This document shows, piece after piece, positions 21,657 to 32,379 of a stretch of 64,000 nucleotides of DNA. The position numbers were made by a program, and so were the translations under genes. The notes under the pieces were generated by a model, which saw only the letters and a list, made by a program, of their open reading frames with translations, was not told where the DNA came from and did no database searches. This DNA comes from Notamacropus eugenii (Eukaryota > Chordata > Mammalia > Diprotodontia > Macropodidae). Positions within the stretch are counted from its first letter, which is position 1. The number at the start of each line of letters is the position of its first letter. The stretch lies in assembly GCF_028372415.1 (NCBI RefSeq), contig NC_092872.1:394720853-394784852 (forward strand), written 5' to 3'.

Positions 21657-21749
21657 TGAAGGTATGCGGACTTGACCACTCCCCCAGGTATCGCCAAGAG
21701 GTTCTGAGCTCCAATGGCTTTCAGGTCAATGCTGCTCCTCTGAAGCCAT
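20116..21749 (-). pseudogene. SH3BP2: SH3BP2 processed pseudogene
   Basis: An intron-less, broken copy of SH3-domain-binding protein 2, a cytoplasmic adaptor of immune and osteoclast signalling. In order on the minus strand: ATG at 21749, then KAIGAQNLLAIPGG (21729-21680) and AYLHKK; PH domain 21587-21290 ([48 protein letters not shown]); acidic linker 21290-21046 (FYGSVECLLDISLSPYP); proline-rich part with CNKLKSIHLSP (20780-20810) and LPDGQNFRSFSLEKP (20550-20505); SH2 domain to the stop near 20116 ([34 protein letters not shown]). The real gene has many introns; here all parts are contiguous, so this is a retrocopy. It has at least two frameshifts (frame changes near 21590-21660 and 21290-21370), several stops, and a 35-base A insertion. 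It encodes no functional protein. Confidence 0.93.
21621..21655. repeat. 35-base homopolymer (T on +) inside the retrocopy
   Basis: An uninterrupted run of T between the sequences for AYLHKK and the QLQLLK-like block. The parent gene has only a short A-rich AAGAAAGG-type codon stretch there. Confidence 0.95.
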
Positions 21750-21751
21750 GT

Positions 21752-21870
21752 AGTAATTATGTGACTCTGGGGGAATGACTTTACCATCTCTGGCTTCAGT
21801 TTCCTCATCTGTAAAATGGAGATATTAAAAGCACCTGCTTCCCAGAGTTGCCCCAAATAAATGTCAGCAA
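21752..21870 (+). mobile_element. MIR/CORE-type SINE fragment
   Basis: GTGACTCTGGGGGAATGACT, then TCAGTTTCCTCATCTGTAAA and TTAAAAGCACCTGCTTCCCAG. Abuts the 5' end of the SH3BP2 retrocopy. Confidence 0.8.
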
Positions 21871-21899
21871 ACCTGAACCAACATGAAGCACTAATCAGT

Positions 21900-22340
21900 A
21901 ACCTCGTCTCAGGGGGGAGGATGGGGGCGCAGGGGCTGAGGGGAGCTCCTCATCTCCTTTGCAGCTCCGGAGGGCGCCGTTCAGCCCCTGCGTGTCCTCA
22001 GCATGGGGGCTGTTGACCCCTCGTGGGGCGAGAGTGGACTTGGGGAGAGGAACCGCACGTAGGCGTGCCCCGAGGCGCAGACTTCGTAAGGAGCAGAGCA
22101 GCCTCCAACCAGCTCAGGCTCTGGCTCCGTCCCAGCACGCCCCACAGACCCGGTGCCCTCGCCTCCCTCCTGAGAGTAATGTTTGATAAAGATATAAAGG
22201 TAAGAAAGAGACAAATTGAACAAATCCTTAAGAATCAAACGGAGGAGTTTATAATTGATTTTAGAGGTAAAGAGGATCTGATGGACTTTGCTGAGTAAAG
22301 GATTGATACAGTTACACCTGAACTTCATGAAAATTATTTT
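21900..22340 (+). other. Isolated CpG-rich block, possible exon or retrocopy
   Basis: 21905-22180 holds roughly 19 CpG dinucleotides in about 270 bases, unlike the rest of the window outside the L1 5'UTR. On + a polypyrimidine-CAG acceptor-like site ends at 21964, and an AAG|GTAAGA donor-like site begins at 22200, so 21965-22199 could be an exon. A 91-codon frame (22023-22298) crosses the donor. A second reading begins with ATG at 22184 (MFDKDIKVRKRQ). I do not recognise either product. It could instead be the 5' end of a retrocopy or a remnant of a promoter island. Confidence 0.4.
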
Positions 22341-22379
22341 GATACTTAGGTGGCTGACAAATTAGAGTAGGGTGTGTGT

Positions 22380-22860
22380 AACATTAGGCAACAGAAAACA
22401 GGCTATTGTAACAGTGCAAGAGAGCAGTGATAGATTTTGAACACGAACAAATGTGATTGTGGCATAGATAGAAAGAAAGGTAGCAAGTGTAAGAGAAGTT
22501 ATAAAAAATATGCAGTACAAAACTTGGCAATTAATTGGATATGTGGAGTGAGTGACAAGATAAGGAAAATACTAGATTTATGAATCTAGATGACTGGAAG
22601 AATGGAATACAAGAGTAGGAATATATGAGGAAAAGTAAGTTTGCAAGTAAAAACGAATTTTGATTTGGACATTACTTTAAAATGCCTTTGGGACATCCAG
22701 TTGCTAATATAAAATGGGCATTTGGTGATGTAGGCATGTAACTCAGGAAGGAGTATACAGTTGAATATATAGATCTGAGAATCATCTACACAGAGATCAT
22801 AATTAAGCCCACAGAATATGCGGTCCAGAAGAGAGTACGTAAAATGAAAAGACGTTAGAT
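22380..22860 (-). mobile_element. L2 LINE fragment with RT catalytic motif
   Basis: The minus-strand frame reads GLNYDLCVDDSQIYIF, then LHAYITKCPFYISNWMSQRH and SKSKFVFTC. This matches the L2 RT block normally read as FNYHLYADDSQIY, with the catalytic YADD changed to CVDD (22781-22792). Downstream RT and thumb sequence is decayed. Confidence 0.8.
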
Positions 22861-22974
22861 TCTCTCTCTCTCTCTCTCCATATATATGTATATACATATA
22901 TAGGTATGTATATGTATGTGTGTGTATTTGTGTATGTATACGTATACACACATATATATAATAGAGAAAGAATA

Positions 22975-23029
<55 letters not shown>

Positions 23030-23210
23030 AGAGAGAGAATGATGATGATATGATGACCCATCTATGGATATTAATATGAATATGACTATGGATATGGATA
23101 CACACACATATATAATAGAGAAATAATATACATATATATGTAAAGACAGAGAAAGAGTGATGATGATCCATCAGTATAAATAATGGAGAGTGAAAGAACA
23201 ATCAGGAAAA
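22861..23210. repeat. Compound microsatellite with duplicated blocks
   Basis: (CT)n at 22861-22878, TATG units, (AT)n at 22985-23026, and GAGA and GATGAT units. ATATATAATAGAGAAA and GATGATGAT-type blocks occur twice (about 22950/23110 and 23040/23158), so the tract includes an imperfect internal duplication. Confidence 0.85.
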
Positions 23211-23249
23211 TTGAGAAAGCAGAGGCATGATAGATGATAGCTAACCAGC

Positions 23250-23470
23250 TAAATAGGGCATTATTAAATATTAATTATGTGTAGTATTCCATTACGTCCT
23301 AGAGGTATAGATATGAGAAAGCTACAGTCCCTCCCCTTAAGGAACTTACATTCTAATGGGAGAGGATGATACATAAAAGGGAGCTAGAAAGCAGGCTATT
23401 GTGGGTATGCAGAAAGCCAGAGATGGGGAGGAAGTAAGGTGGAGACCTAAAGCCAAGATAAATCAAAAAC
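23250..23470 (-). mobile_element. L2 3'-end-like fragment
   Basis: CAGTCCCTCCCCTTAAGGAA and ACATTCTAATGGGAGA correspond to the L2 3' region also seen at 43430-43460, 24700 and 32445. Confidence 0.6.
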
Positions 23471-23479
23471 TCATCAGTC

Positions 23480-24430
23480 AGAGCCCAGGGAGATTCCAAG
23501 AAGCAAAGTCCAAGCTTCTGGTGCTGAGAAGTTGGAGGTGATGTCCAAGTGGAAATGGCATGGTATTGAAATGGCCTGAAAACAGAAAAGAGAGTATCCA
23601 GGCCAAATTGGCAATTGTGTCAAAAGCTGCAGGGAGAAAAAAAAAATCAGGAAATACCACAAATTTGGCAATTAAAAATTATTGACAACTTTAGAGAGAA
23701 CAATTTCTGATGAGTGACATGTTGAAAGGCAGAGTGCAAAAGTCTGAGGAGTGAGTGAAAGGTGCAAAAGTTGAGGCAAGGAATGAGGATATTTTCTGAG
23801 TGTTTGAGAAAGGGGAGGAGAGATAAAGGATGATAACTAGAGGAGGTAGGAGACTAGTAAATTCAAGAATGAGGAACACTCAATCATGTTTCTAGATAAC
23901 AGAAATAATAAATAATAAATTAATAAATAATAATAAAAATAATAAATTACTAACAAATAGTAATAGAAGTCACAGCAGAATAGAAGTAATACTAATAGAA
24001 GTAATAGAAGATTAATAGAAGTAACAAACACTGAAGATTAGAGAGAGGAAAAGAGATGGTTGTGCATAAAATCTTTTAGAAAAGAGGTTGTGATGAAGGG
24101 TACTTACAGACTTATTGGCCTTGACAAGGAGAAAGGTCAGTTTATCATCAGATTAATAGAGGAGAATATGGAAGATGATGTCAAGAAATTATGAAAGGCA
24201 GAGAACAAGAGATTAGGGAGCTCAAGGCAAATGACCTATTTCCCCAAGAACATATGAAGTTCTTTGTGTAAGCTCAGAGGGTGGGAGTGAGGTGGTACAT
24301 GGGGCTGAGAAAAAAAAGAAAAATGTGGTTCCTTCATTTTTGGCAGAGTTGTATGATCTCAGACTCAACTACATCGGCTGATTTTGTTAGACTGTTTTAG
24401 TCCCTCCTTTTTGTTTTCTTTATTGTTAGC
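23480..24430 (-). mobile_element. L2 LINE fragment (N-terminal RT part)
   Basis: Parallel to 44630-45200 in the longer L2: GTGTCAAAAGCTGCAGGGAG, TTTGGCAATTAAAAATTATT, GGGGAGGAGAGATAAAGGAT and the GGAGAAAGG block. Minus-strand readings keep fragments of the RT N-terminal region, with frame breaks. A (AATA)n tract at 23895-24035 interrupts it. Confidence 0.7.
23895..24035. repeat. A-rich (AATA/AATAGAAGT)n repeat
   Basis: AATAATAAATTA units, then several TAGAAGTAA units. Confidence 0.85.
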
Positions 24431-24599
24431 AGTGATAAAGGAGAACGATATATAAGAGCGAAAGAGCAATATATATTTTATATTGGAAAACAGGTGATGT
24501 CAAATCAAAATATCACAATAAAAACTTTTTAAAAGCAGTATAATAAAGGCAGGTCTGGAGTACTGTTCTAGAAGGCATAACTTAAATAACAAAGGCACT

Positions 24600-24745
24600 T
24601 GAGTTGGAAAAATTGCATTCATTAAGTGCTTACTAAGTTCCAGAGTTTGTGGTAAGGACTAAGGATGCAAATATAAAAAAAAACAAGAAATATTCCCAAC
24701 CCTTAAGGATCTTACAGTCTAATAAGGGGAGATAATATGTATAGT
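24600..24745 (-). mobile_element. L2 3'-tail fragment
   Basis: CATTAAGTGCTTACTAAGTTCC, shortened here to its core, followed by CCCAACCCTTAAGGATCTTA and AGTCTAATAAGGGGAGA. Confidence 0.65.
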
Positions 24746-25139
24746 ATATTGGTGCCTAAAGGATATTTTGTTCTTATTTGTTGTTTTTCTGTGAGGTCCA
24801 AAGGATCATGACTACAACCATAGGGTAATTGATTGACAGAATTTTTTTGTTTTTTTTCTGTAGCAAAGGTAATATTGATTTAATTACTGTTCTTGAATTA
24901 GAGGTAGAATGTGGGGAGGATACAAGTTTTGTTGGCAGGAATGTGGCCAGAGTTAAGTAAACATGGCTGTGGGTCTGAGATTGGTTAGATAAACAAGGCT
25001 ACCAGAATATGTCCTCACACACTTACTCATCAAAATGTCTCAGTCACAGAATGGAAATTCCAAAGTTGATTGGCTTAGTTCATTGAGGGTAGTTCTAGAA
25101 CTAGAAGAAATAGTTCTGAGGTTGTAGCAGCAGCTATGG
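24746..25139. other. Unassigned sequence
   Basis: No gene or clear repeat seen. Confidence 0.4.
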
Positions 25140-25310
25140 AAAGATGGCATGATTTGTAGATAGGGAATCTGAGTTCAAATTCTGGTTTTACTACTTACTG
25201 TCTCTGTGATACTGGGCAAGTTACTTAATCTTGATGGTCTTCTGTTTCTTTTTGATAAAATAAGAAGTTTGGAATAGATGATACCTGAATTTCTTTCCAG
25301 CCTGAGTTTA
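25140..25310 (+). mobile_element. MIR/CORE-type SINE
   Basis: GAATCTGAGTTCAAATTCTG, TGGGCAAGTTACTTAATC and a TTGGAATAGATGATACCTGA tail, the usual order on +. Confidence 0.75.
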
Positions 25311-25381
25311 TGTTGATGAGATATGCAAAAGTCCCATCAAATCTAAATTCCTGTAAGTGTATAAAGGCATGCACAAACTAT

Positions 25382-25382
<1 letters not shown>

Positions 25383-25430
<48 letters not shown>

Positions 25431-25550
25431 CACACACACATATATGCATGTATATATATATATACACACGTGTATGTGTAAATGTGTGTATGTATATGTA
25501 TGTATATGTACATATACATACATATATATACACACACAGAAGAATATACA
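25383..25550. repeat. (TATC)12 and compound CA/TATG microsatellite
   Basis: Twelve TATC units (25383-25430), five CA units, then TATG, TATA and CACA units to about 25540. Confidence 0.95.
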
Positions 25551-27097
25551 TAGAGTCTGTTTATGTTTTCTTGAAAACTAAAACCGTTTTAAGGCATCAC
25601 ATGCCCTGCACTCACACATATTAGATGTGCTAGTGAACATTGGCAGATCTTGTTATAAACATTTCAAAAAAATCTTATCTGGAGTGTGAGAAGATGAGTA
25701 TTCTTAAATGCTACTATATCATTCATTGGATTGAGAAAAATTCCAACTTTTTTCTCTGGGAAGTGCCACACAACAGCTAGTTTTACAGAGGAAAATATGA
25801 ACTTCTAGAGGATAACAATGCCATCTTGTGGCTTTTCTGGAATTAGTAGGAAAGACTTTAAAACCCTGTTGCATTTCTGCAATTGTAGGCATAATTTAGA
25901 TCACCATTCACAACTGCCCCAAAGATATGAAGAAAGGAAGTCCATGGTTAAATGCTGCCTTTGAATTAGAGATTCACTGTCCCTACCTTTGCTTTGGCCC
26001 AGCGAATGGACCTAAGCACCTGCTGCCAAGCATGACATTTTTAGATAGAGAGAAGGAAATGAGCCACATTTTAAAATCCATGAAAGGGAAAGTTATCTAG
26101 AGGTTAGAAGAAATGCAACCATAAATGTTGTTTTATCACAAGTAGTTTTCCCAGCCACTAATTTTACTGAATTATCATAACTTGGTAAAATATTTCAAAA
26201 GATGAAAAAGAAAGAGGTATGACCAATCCAACTCAAGCAATAAAACAACACTTTAATTAAAAAAAAGTTGTTTTTTTTTTTAGATAAAAAATCCTTATAA
26301 TACAATCTTAGCACAGGTATAGCTGTCTCACATTTAACTTTCTCATCCTCTTTTCAGCTTGCAATTCTGGGCAATTTTTAAAACGTTATTATAAGCTGAG
26401 ATAATACAGGGAAAGAAAATCCCTGCTCTTTAAGATGGTACAATGTGGAAGATCTGGTTTATTTGCAGGTCATATCTTGGATGTTCCAAAGTCTAGCCAT
26501 TTACACCAGCAATACCCACAACTCTGTAAATAATTCAGGTGTCGAGTAGTTTTCAGTCCTAATATTCCTTTATGAAAGAAATTCCGTCCTTGATCTTCAT
26601 TCCTCACAAGTCACTCAGATTTCTATCAACCAATAACCTCTCCCCAAGACTATAAAGTTACAGTTACAAAATGCTGCATTCTCTTAACAAAATAAAGTCT
26701 CTTGGAATGCCTTCTATTTTTTCAGTCAGAGTATTGCTCTGAAATCCCTTTTAAGCCTATGTTCATGGGTTAGCCAAAGAGAGCACAGAATGGCTTACAT
26801 AATGCATAGGTCAGGGGCCTCAAGGGGGTGTTATTCCAAGCACTTCATTTTTCAGGAATTTTAAAGTGCTATTTATCGATATCTTAGAAATGCATAAAGT
26901 CTCAAGACTGCCTATTTTGCAACTAATTTATTCCCTTGCTGATGTAAGCTTAGCAACCAAACTCATTTGAACTGGCCTTGCTTTCTCCAGCGTTGGTGAA
27001 TCCTGACTTCAAGAAAAGGATAAAGCCGCATGATCTGAAATTTAACATTGATGATGTTCAATGGATGATGGATGGTTCATTTTACAACAAACTGTCT
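25551..27097. other. Unassigned AT-rich sequence
   Basis: No coding or repeat family recognised. The longest frames are under 70 codons. Confidence 0.4.
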
Positions 27098-27120
27098 CAC
27101 ACACACACACACACACACAC
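27098..27120. repeat. (CA)n microsatellite
   Basis: About 11 CA units. Confidence 0.95.
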
Positions 27121-27578
27121 ATACATGCATAGCGATGCTGAGTCAAAGAATGGAGAGGCAAAACAGATTTGGAAGCACTGAAATGTTCTTTAAAAGAGTT
27201 ATATCCATTCCCCCTGAAATTCAAACTAAAATCCTTTTCCATATTTTACTGAAGCAATGTGGTTTTAATAAATAATTGCAGAATTGTGGCTTTTTTTGGG
27301 TAGCTTTTCTATTGTTTTTCTCCATGAAGGTATTTTTGTCCAATTCTAACTTTTTAGCTGGCAAAGGTAGACCCCATTCATTGATGTTATTGATAGCATC
27401 AGTTCTCTTTCCAAATAAAAAACTGCACACAATTTGTTTTGGTTTTAGCCCCCATCTGTCTTCATCTTCTCCTCATCCTTATCCCTTTCATTCTGAATGA
27501 CTTCCATCCTATTGATAGCCAGTAGCATACAGTTTCACCAAAAGTTGATAGAAAGGGGAAAAGGGAGAAAATAGAGAA

Positions 27579-27580
<2 letters not shown>
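27121..27580. other. Unassigned sequence
   Basis: No gene or recognised repeat. Confidence 0.4.

Positions 27581-27615
<35 letters not shown>
27581..27615. repeat. (GT)n microsatellite
   Basis: About 17 GT units followed by GA-rich sequence. Confidence 0.95.
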
Positions 27616-27616
<1 letters not shown>

Positions 27617-28384
27617 CAGAGAGAGAAAGAGGAAAATAGACTTGCTAATTTCAACAACCTAATCGTTTTTTCTTTTTTTGTTTTTGGTGATTAAAAAATA
27701 CACATAATTTTCAATTTCCAAAAAAAGGGCAGAATTTATTTGTAGATTATGTGCTTTTAAATTCCTCTTAGCCCTGGTTAAATTCCACTTTTTAGGTGAA
27801 GACAGTTAAAGTTTGGTTTAACCTATATAATAGTGGGCTTTTTGCATGGAAAATATTATTCACAACAGCAATTATCTTGCAAGTCATTTGCTTTCATCGC
27901 TTATGGCTTTAGGCTAACAAACAATCTAAGTTGGTTAAATCTTAATTAAACTTTTCCCTCAAAAAATAACTTGCTCCACTGGCAAATGAAAAATGTTTTG
28001 CCTTTGGTCACACGCATGAATTAAAATGCTGGGCGTTGTGAATTCCTGAAAGGAAAATAAAATGCTTGAGAATTCTCAAAATAAACAGCTTTCCATATGC
28101 AAGTGCAATAATGTCCTTTCTAGCCCATGTACTACATGATGACTGTAGTGGTTTGATTCTACTGATCAATGATTAATCTGGAAGATGAAGTAGAAATATG
28201 AAAGTGGAGACCAAAGATTCAGAAGAAGAACCCTGGATAATAATGAGCATTAAAAAAACCTGCATAAGTCATACAGAAAAGCTAGCAGCAAAGTGAAAAC
28301 AGGCGTGATTAATTCATGAAATGTGCTGATCAAGTGCCCCTTTTTGTGTGATGTCTTCCATAATTCCCCTACAATTACATTAAC
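27616..28384. other. Unassigned non-repetitive AT-rich sequence
   Basis: Apparently unique, without recognisable transposon sequence or microsatellites. It contains several TTAAT/TAATTA-type motifs (for example near 27940 and 28310). It could be a conserved non-coding element, but nothing in the window alone proves that. Confidence 0.35.
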
Positions 28385-28620
28385 TTGTTCTTAATTTATC
28401 GATACATACATGTATATCTCTATCATCTCTGTCTCTATATAATCTGTCTACATCTATTTCTATAGGTAGATATCTATTTATCTGTAATCTGTATCTAATA
28501 TATCCATATCACTATTTATTAATATGCCATCTATATAGAAATAAATCTTTACCACCTATCTATATCATCCATCTCATTACCATCCCTATCTCTCTATCTC
28601 TTTTTCTCTCATCTATCTAC
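28385..28620. repeat. Imperfect (TATC/ATCT)n tract
   Basis: Drifting TCTATC, ATCTGT and CATCTA units. Confidence 0.8.
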
Positions 28621-28634
28621 GTGTTGTCCCTTAA

Positions 28635-28748
28635 GGTGTAATGTAAGTTTTTTGAGGATAGGGACTGTTTCATTTTTGTTCTTGTACTTCCAGTGTCATG
28701 TGACATTAGTATACAGTAGGTACTTAATGATTCTTGTTGATGACTTTA
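28635..28748 (+). mobile_element. L2 3'-terminal fragment
   Basis: TAAGTTTTTTGAGGATAGGG, ACTGTTTCATTTTTGTTCTT and CAGTAGGTACTTAATGATTC match the L2 3' end. Confidence 0.8.
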
Positions 28749-29250
28749 TAGAAATGTTTCCTTCCTTTGTTTGAAAAGTGGAAGGGCATATAGATATTCT
28801 GTGAGTATTTCAATACTTCTGAAATTTATCCATGTGAGTATTGTCTCTATTATCAACTGACAGTGACAACTATTCTATAACAAGATAGACATTCATTGAG
28901 AACGCTACAGCTAAAAGATGCATTATACCATGACCATCTCAGTGATGTCCCTTTCTGAAAGAACCAGGTTGGTCCTCAGATATCAGACACAAAAGAATAT
29001 TACTGAGACTCTACTTGAAGATTTTTTGTATTCTCAGTTCTGCCAAAACTTTCACTATACTAATGTAGCCTTTAAAGTTCCAAGGTCATCTCCACAACCA
29101 GATAATTATTAGAATAGAACTTTAACAGAGATAAACTGGGATGTTGGGCAATATTTCACTTGCAAAAATTCTAAATTTTATAAATTCCATTAATACATAC
29201 CATTTGAAAGATAGTTGACTTGATAACTGAGTAAAGAAGACATGGCACTC
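28749..29250. other. Unassigned sequence
   Basis: No gene or recognised repeat. A 64-codon frame (28918-29112) lacks known motifs. Confidence 0.4.
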
Positions 29251-29254
29251 TAAG

Positions 29255-29390
29255 AGAAACCAGTATTTGGGAACTCATCCTTGGTCCTGTTACTTACTTC
29301 CTAAGTGACCTCAGGCAAGTTACTTCGCTTCATTTTGGCTGTTTCCTCATCTACAAAATGAAGTGGCTGGATTGGATTCTAAGTTGTTTT
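29255..29390 (+). mobile_element. MIR/CORE-type SINE
   Basis: CTCAGGCAAGTTACTTCGCT, TTCCTCATCTACAAAATGAA and GGCTGGATTGGATTCTAAG. Confidence 0.75.
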
Positions 29391-29499
29391 TTTTTTTTTC
29401 TTTCTAATTTTACTACTTTAATAACTGAATATTTAATGAAGAGGTTTTAGTTTTAAAAAACATAACAGCAACAAAACTCAGAGTTTTATCCTTTATGGG

Positions 29500-29970
29500 G
29501 ATGATATTGGGTGTGGTGATTAAAAAGTCTGAGACATAAATTCTGGGTATTTTAATCATTTTATTAGTAATGCTAACATTTTAATAAAAAAGCTGGTCAT
29601 TTGGATGTCTCTCTCCTGGACCAAAGACAATCATGGTGGTGGGCTCAGGGGCTATATGCCCATTGGAAGGGGGAGGAGGAGGGTGTTCCTGGGGGTGGAA
29701 ACAAACTCTGATTTGTTAACAATCAATGATTAAACAAATATTACAATGAGGACCTGGACTTGAGTTTTGATCATGTCATTTACTTCTAAATTACAGCCCA
29801 ACCCCCAATCTTGGGCAATCTCTTCAAGGAACGTATATCCTCCACCCAAGCCTGACCAGAAGGGAGTTTCACCTTAGATCAGAAGACCAATCTAGTTGGG
29901 TAGAGGAGCAGTATCCAGAAGGAGTAGAATGTTAATCCTATCTTGCAGCAGCCCTGTCCTTTAGTTATTT
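29500..29970 (-). mobile_element. Possible retroviral-type LTR
   Basis: Read on minus, the 3' portion has an AATAAAATGATTAA segment followed by ACCCAGAATTTATGTCTCAG. The copy at 60717-61365 on + has a matching end (AATAAATTAATGATTAATTA, then ACCCAGAAATTCTGTCCCTCAG). Two dispersed copies sharing a poly-A-signal-bearing end suggest a solo LTR family. No internal viral coding sequence is present. Confidence 0.4.
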
Positions 29971-32089
29971 GAAAAGGTTTTTACATGCAAGTGGAGGAAA
30001 ATAAAATACTAAATAAAAGCTTATTTTCTTAAAGGAAAACAATTTTAAGAAGATATTCGATGAAGACAATGGGACAAGAAAAAAAAATGAGGTCTCCCCA
30101 ATTTTAATAATTGTCTATTAATATGAGAGAGAAATAATCATTTGTCTCATGGGCAAATTATCTAATCTTTAGGCAGTGTTAGAGTAACAGGAGAGTAGGG
30201 ACATTCTTTTGGCTTCATTTTGCTTCTATCATACAATTCTAAAGGGAAATTAAGAATTCTTCATGTGATATGAGGGCACAAGAAGTAGGTAAATGGAGGC
30301 CAAGAAAAATAAGGAGAAATATTTACTCCTACTTCTACTTGGCAGAGAATGGGAAGTCTCACAAGTAAGTTCTCAGAGAAAATAGATGGATAAAACTGAC
30401 CTCCACCTTCTAAGGTGGCAAGAATTCTATGCTCTGGAAGGTAAACTTATAAGTGTTTCAAGATTAATGAAGTTTCTTCCCAATTCTTCCTGCTCATTAC
30501 TAGATCCCCTTTTACATGCAATTTGAATTTATATTCTCTCTCTCTCTTTCTCTTTCCTCCTTCCCTCTCCCTCCCACCCCTGCTATCTCCTGCTTCCCTC
30601 TCTCACCCCCTCTGCTGATAAAGAGATAAGAGAACAGGATAAGTTCTTTCTCAAAAACATACCCATTGTCAATTATTGTTGTACGTAATTTATTCTTCCT
30701 TCCAATTTTAGAAATTAAACCTCATTTTAATGTTTTATTTAGATATTTTAATTTCAGATGCTAAAACTAGATGTGTTTCTAGAAGAATGATTTGATTTTT
30801 ATGTGATATTCTTCCTATGTTCTTATAATTTAGTGCATGAAATTATATATATGTAAATATATATTAAAGTTTTGCGTTCATGACTTTCTAATAATTTGAG
30901 ACTTTTATTATTTGATTATGTTGATTTATCAGTAAAATTATTTGTGTCCTATAGAAATCATTTTCAAATATCAGCTCTACATAATTGAAAGAAAAAAGAT
31001 AAAAAAATATATTTGGGGTAATGATAATCAAGTTGGCTCTTTCATATCAGTGTATAATCTCAATTAAAATAATAAAAAATGACTAATATCCTTACTAACC
31101 TAGGTACTAGATATAAGAAAAGTCACTTAAGAGTTGGGAGAATATTAGTCTCTGGATGAAGATCTCAGTGGATTTTGAGTCTATGACTTTAAGCATTCAG
31201 CTATATCTTCCCCTCTGATAAATTTATAGAAATATCATTAATGTTAGTATGATTTTAGGTGGAGTTTAATATTCTAGATTTTCAAAGTGTGCTTTTACAT
31301 AGAATGGATTTTTTCAGCCTTTTTGAAAACTGAGAATTGCAATCGAAACCACCTGTGGGGGCTAGTGTTCATTTTATATAAAATGAAGTAATAATTACAT
31401 TCAAAAAATTTTAACATTAAAGGTACCTTGGAAGTATCAAGTCCAAAATTCTAAACAAAAGAGGGGATGTTCCATATATATCATCCTGACACATAGTTTA
31501 ACGTACCCTTACTTAATTATTCCTTGAAGTGTATCATTTTGCCAAGTAGTTTATTCCGTTGCCTGACAACTTTGATACTCGTCCCAAATACAATATTGTC
31601 AATAAAAATGGTGAAAGAGGAAATTCTAAATACCGAGTCATATAGAGGGAATCATGAAAAACTTCCCCAGGAGGTAGATAAAATGATTAATTGATCAACA
31701 TTTATCAGTTTTTCTGCACAAACAAGAATTAGTAAAAGCAATACTTATTGGTTTGTACATTCAAGCAACTTGATGTGAAAACTGGAGTTAAATATTCAAT
31801 CAAAGAAAAAATCACTGCAATAGTTTGTCAATAGAACTAATCTCTTATCTTAGTTAAGAGCAGGATTTCAAGAAAGTCTTAGTTTAATGTGTTATCATGG
31901 AAGCTTTTGGTAGTATATTAGCATTCAGAGAGATAGTAGGGTTTTGTCTAGTGTTAGCACTCTCATTAGTGATAAATACATTCAATTCCCACGTTTCTTC
32001 TTCTTCCTCACCATTATATAGTTTAATGTTTTAAAGGTAATACATTGGCATTAAATTCTTTTATTTTGTGCCCCTCCCCCATCATCATT
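29971..32089. other. Unassigned sequence with a CT-rich tract
   Basis: No coding region seen. 30537-30610 is CT-rich. 31410-31620 may be an old CR1/L3-like LINE tail (see the separate entry). Confidence 0.4.
31410..31620. mobile_element. Possible CR1/L3-like LINE 3' fragment
   Basis: TACCTTGGAAGTATCAAGTCC and later CTTGAAGTGTATCATTTTGC resemble the 3' region of vertebrate CR1/L3 LINEs, where a 'catctagtccaa' block precedes a 'cttgaag' block. Strongly diverged. Confidence 0.35.
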
Positions 32090-32280
32090 AGTAAATGAGT
32101 TTGAAACCCACTTCTGATACTAACTAGTTGTGTGACCATGGATCAGTCAGGGATTCTCAGTGAGCCTCAATTTCCCTATCTGCCAAATAGAGGTGCTAAT
32201 AGCTATAATGACTACAAGGTTATTTTGAGGATGAAATGACATAATGAATGTAAAAGGATCAATAAACCTTAAAACTATTG
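32090..32280 (+). mobile_element. MIR/CORE-type SINE
   Basis: AACTAGTTGTGTGACCATGG, TCAATTTCCCTATCTGCC and TTTTGAGGATGAAATGACAT. Confidence 0.75.
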
Positions 32281-32379
32281 CATAGAAATGTTTTTTATTA
32301 TGAATTTTATGTACAAAATATTTGTTTTACGGGGCAACAAGGTATCATATATTTCCAAATCGATTCAATAAATATTTAT

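Noticed and set aside
22586..23201. Long minus-strand frames of 173 and 132 codons
   Set aside because: Their N-terminal halves are Tyr/Ile/His repeats from the AT and CA microsatellite. Only the C-terminal part of the longer frame is real L2 RT remnant, annotated as such.
25383..25430. CRISPR-like regular repetition
   Set aside because: Simple tetranucleotide repeat without spacers; the genome is eukaryotic.
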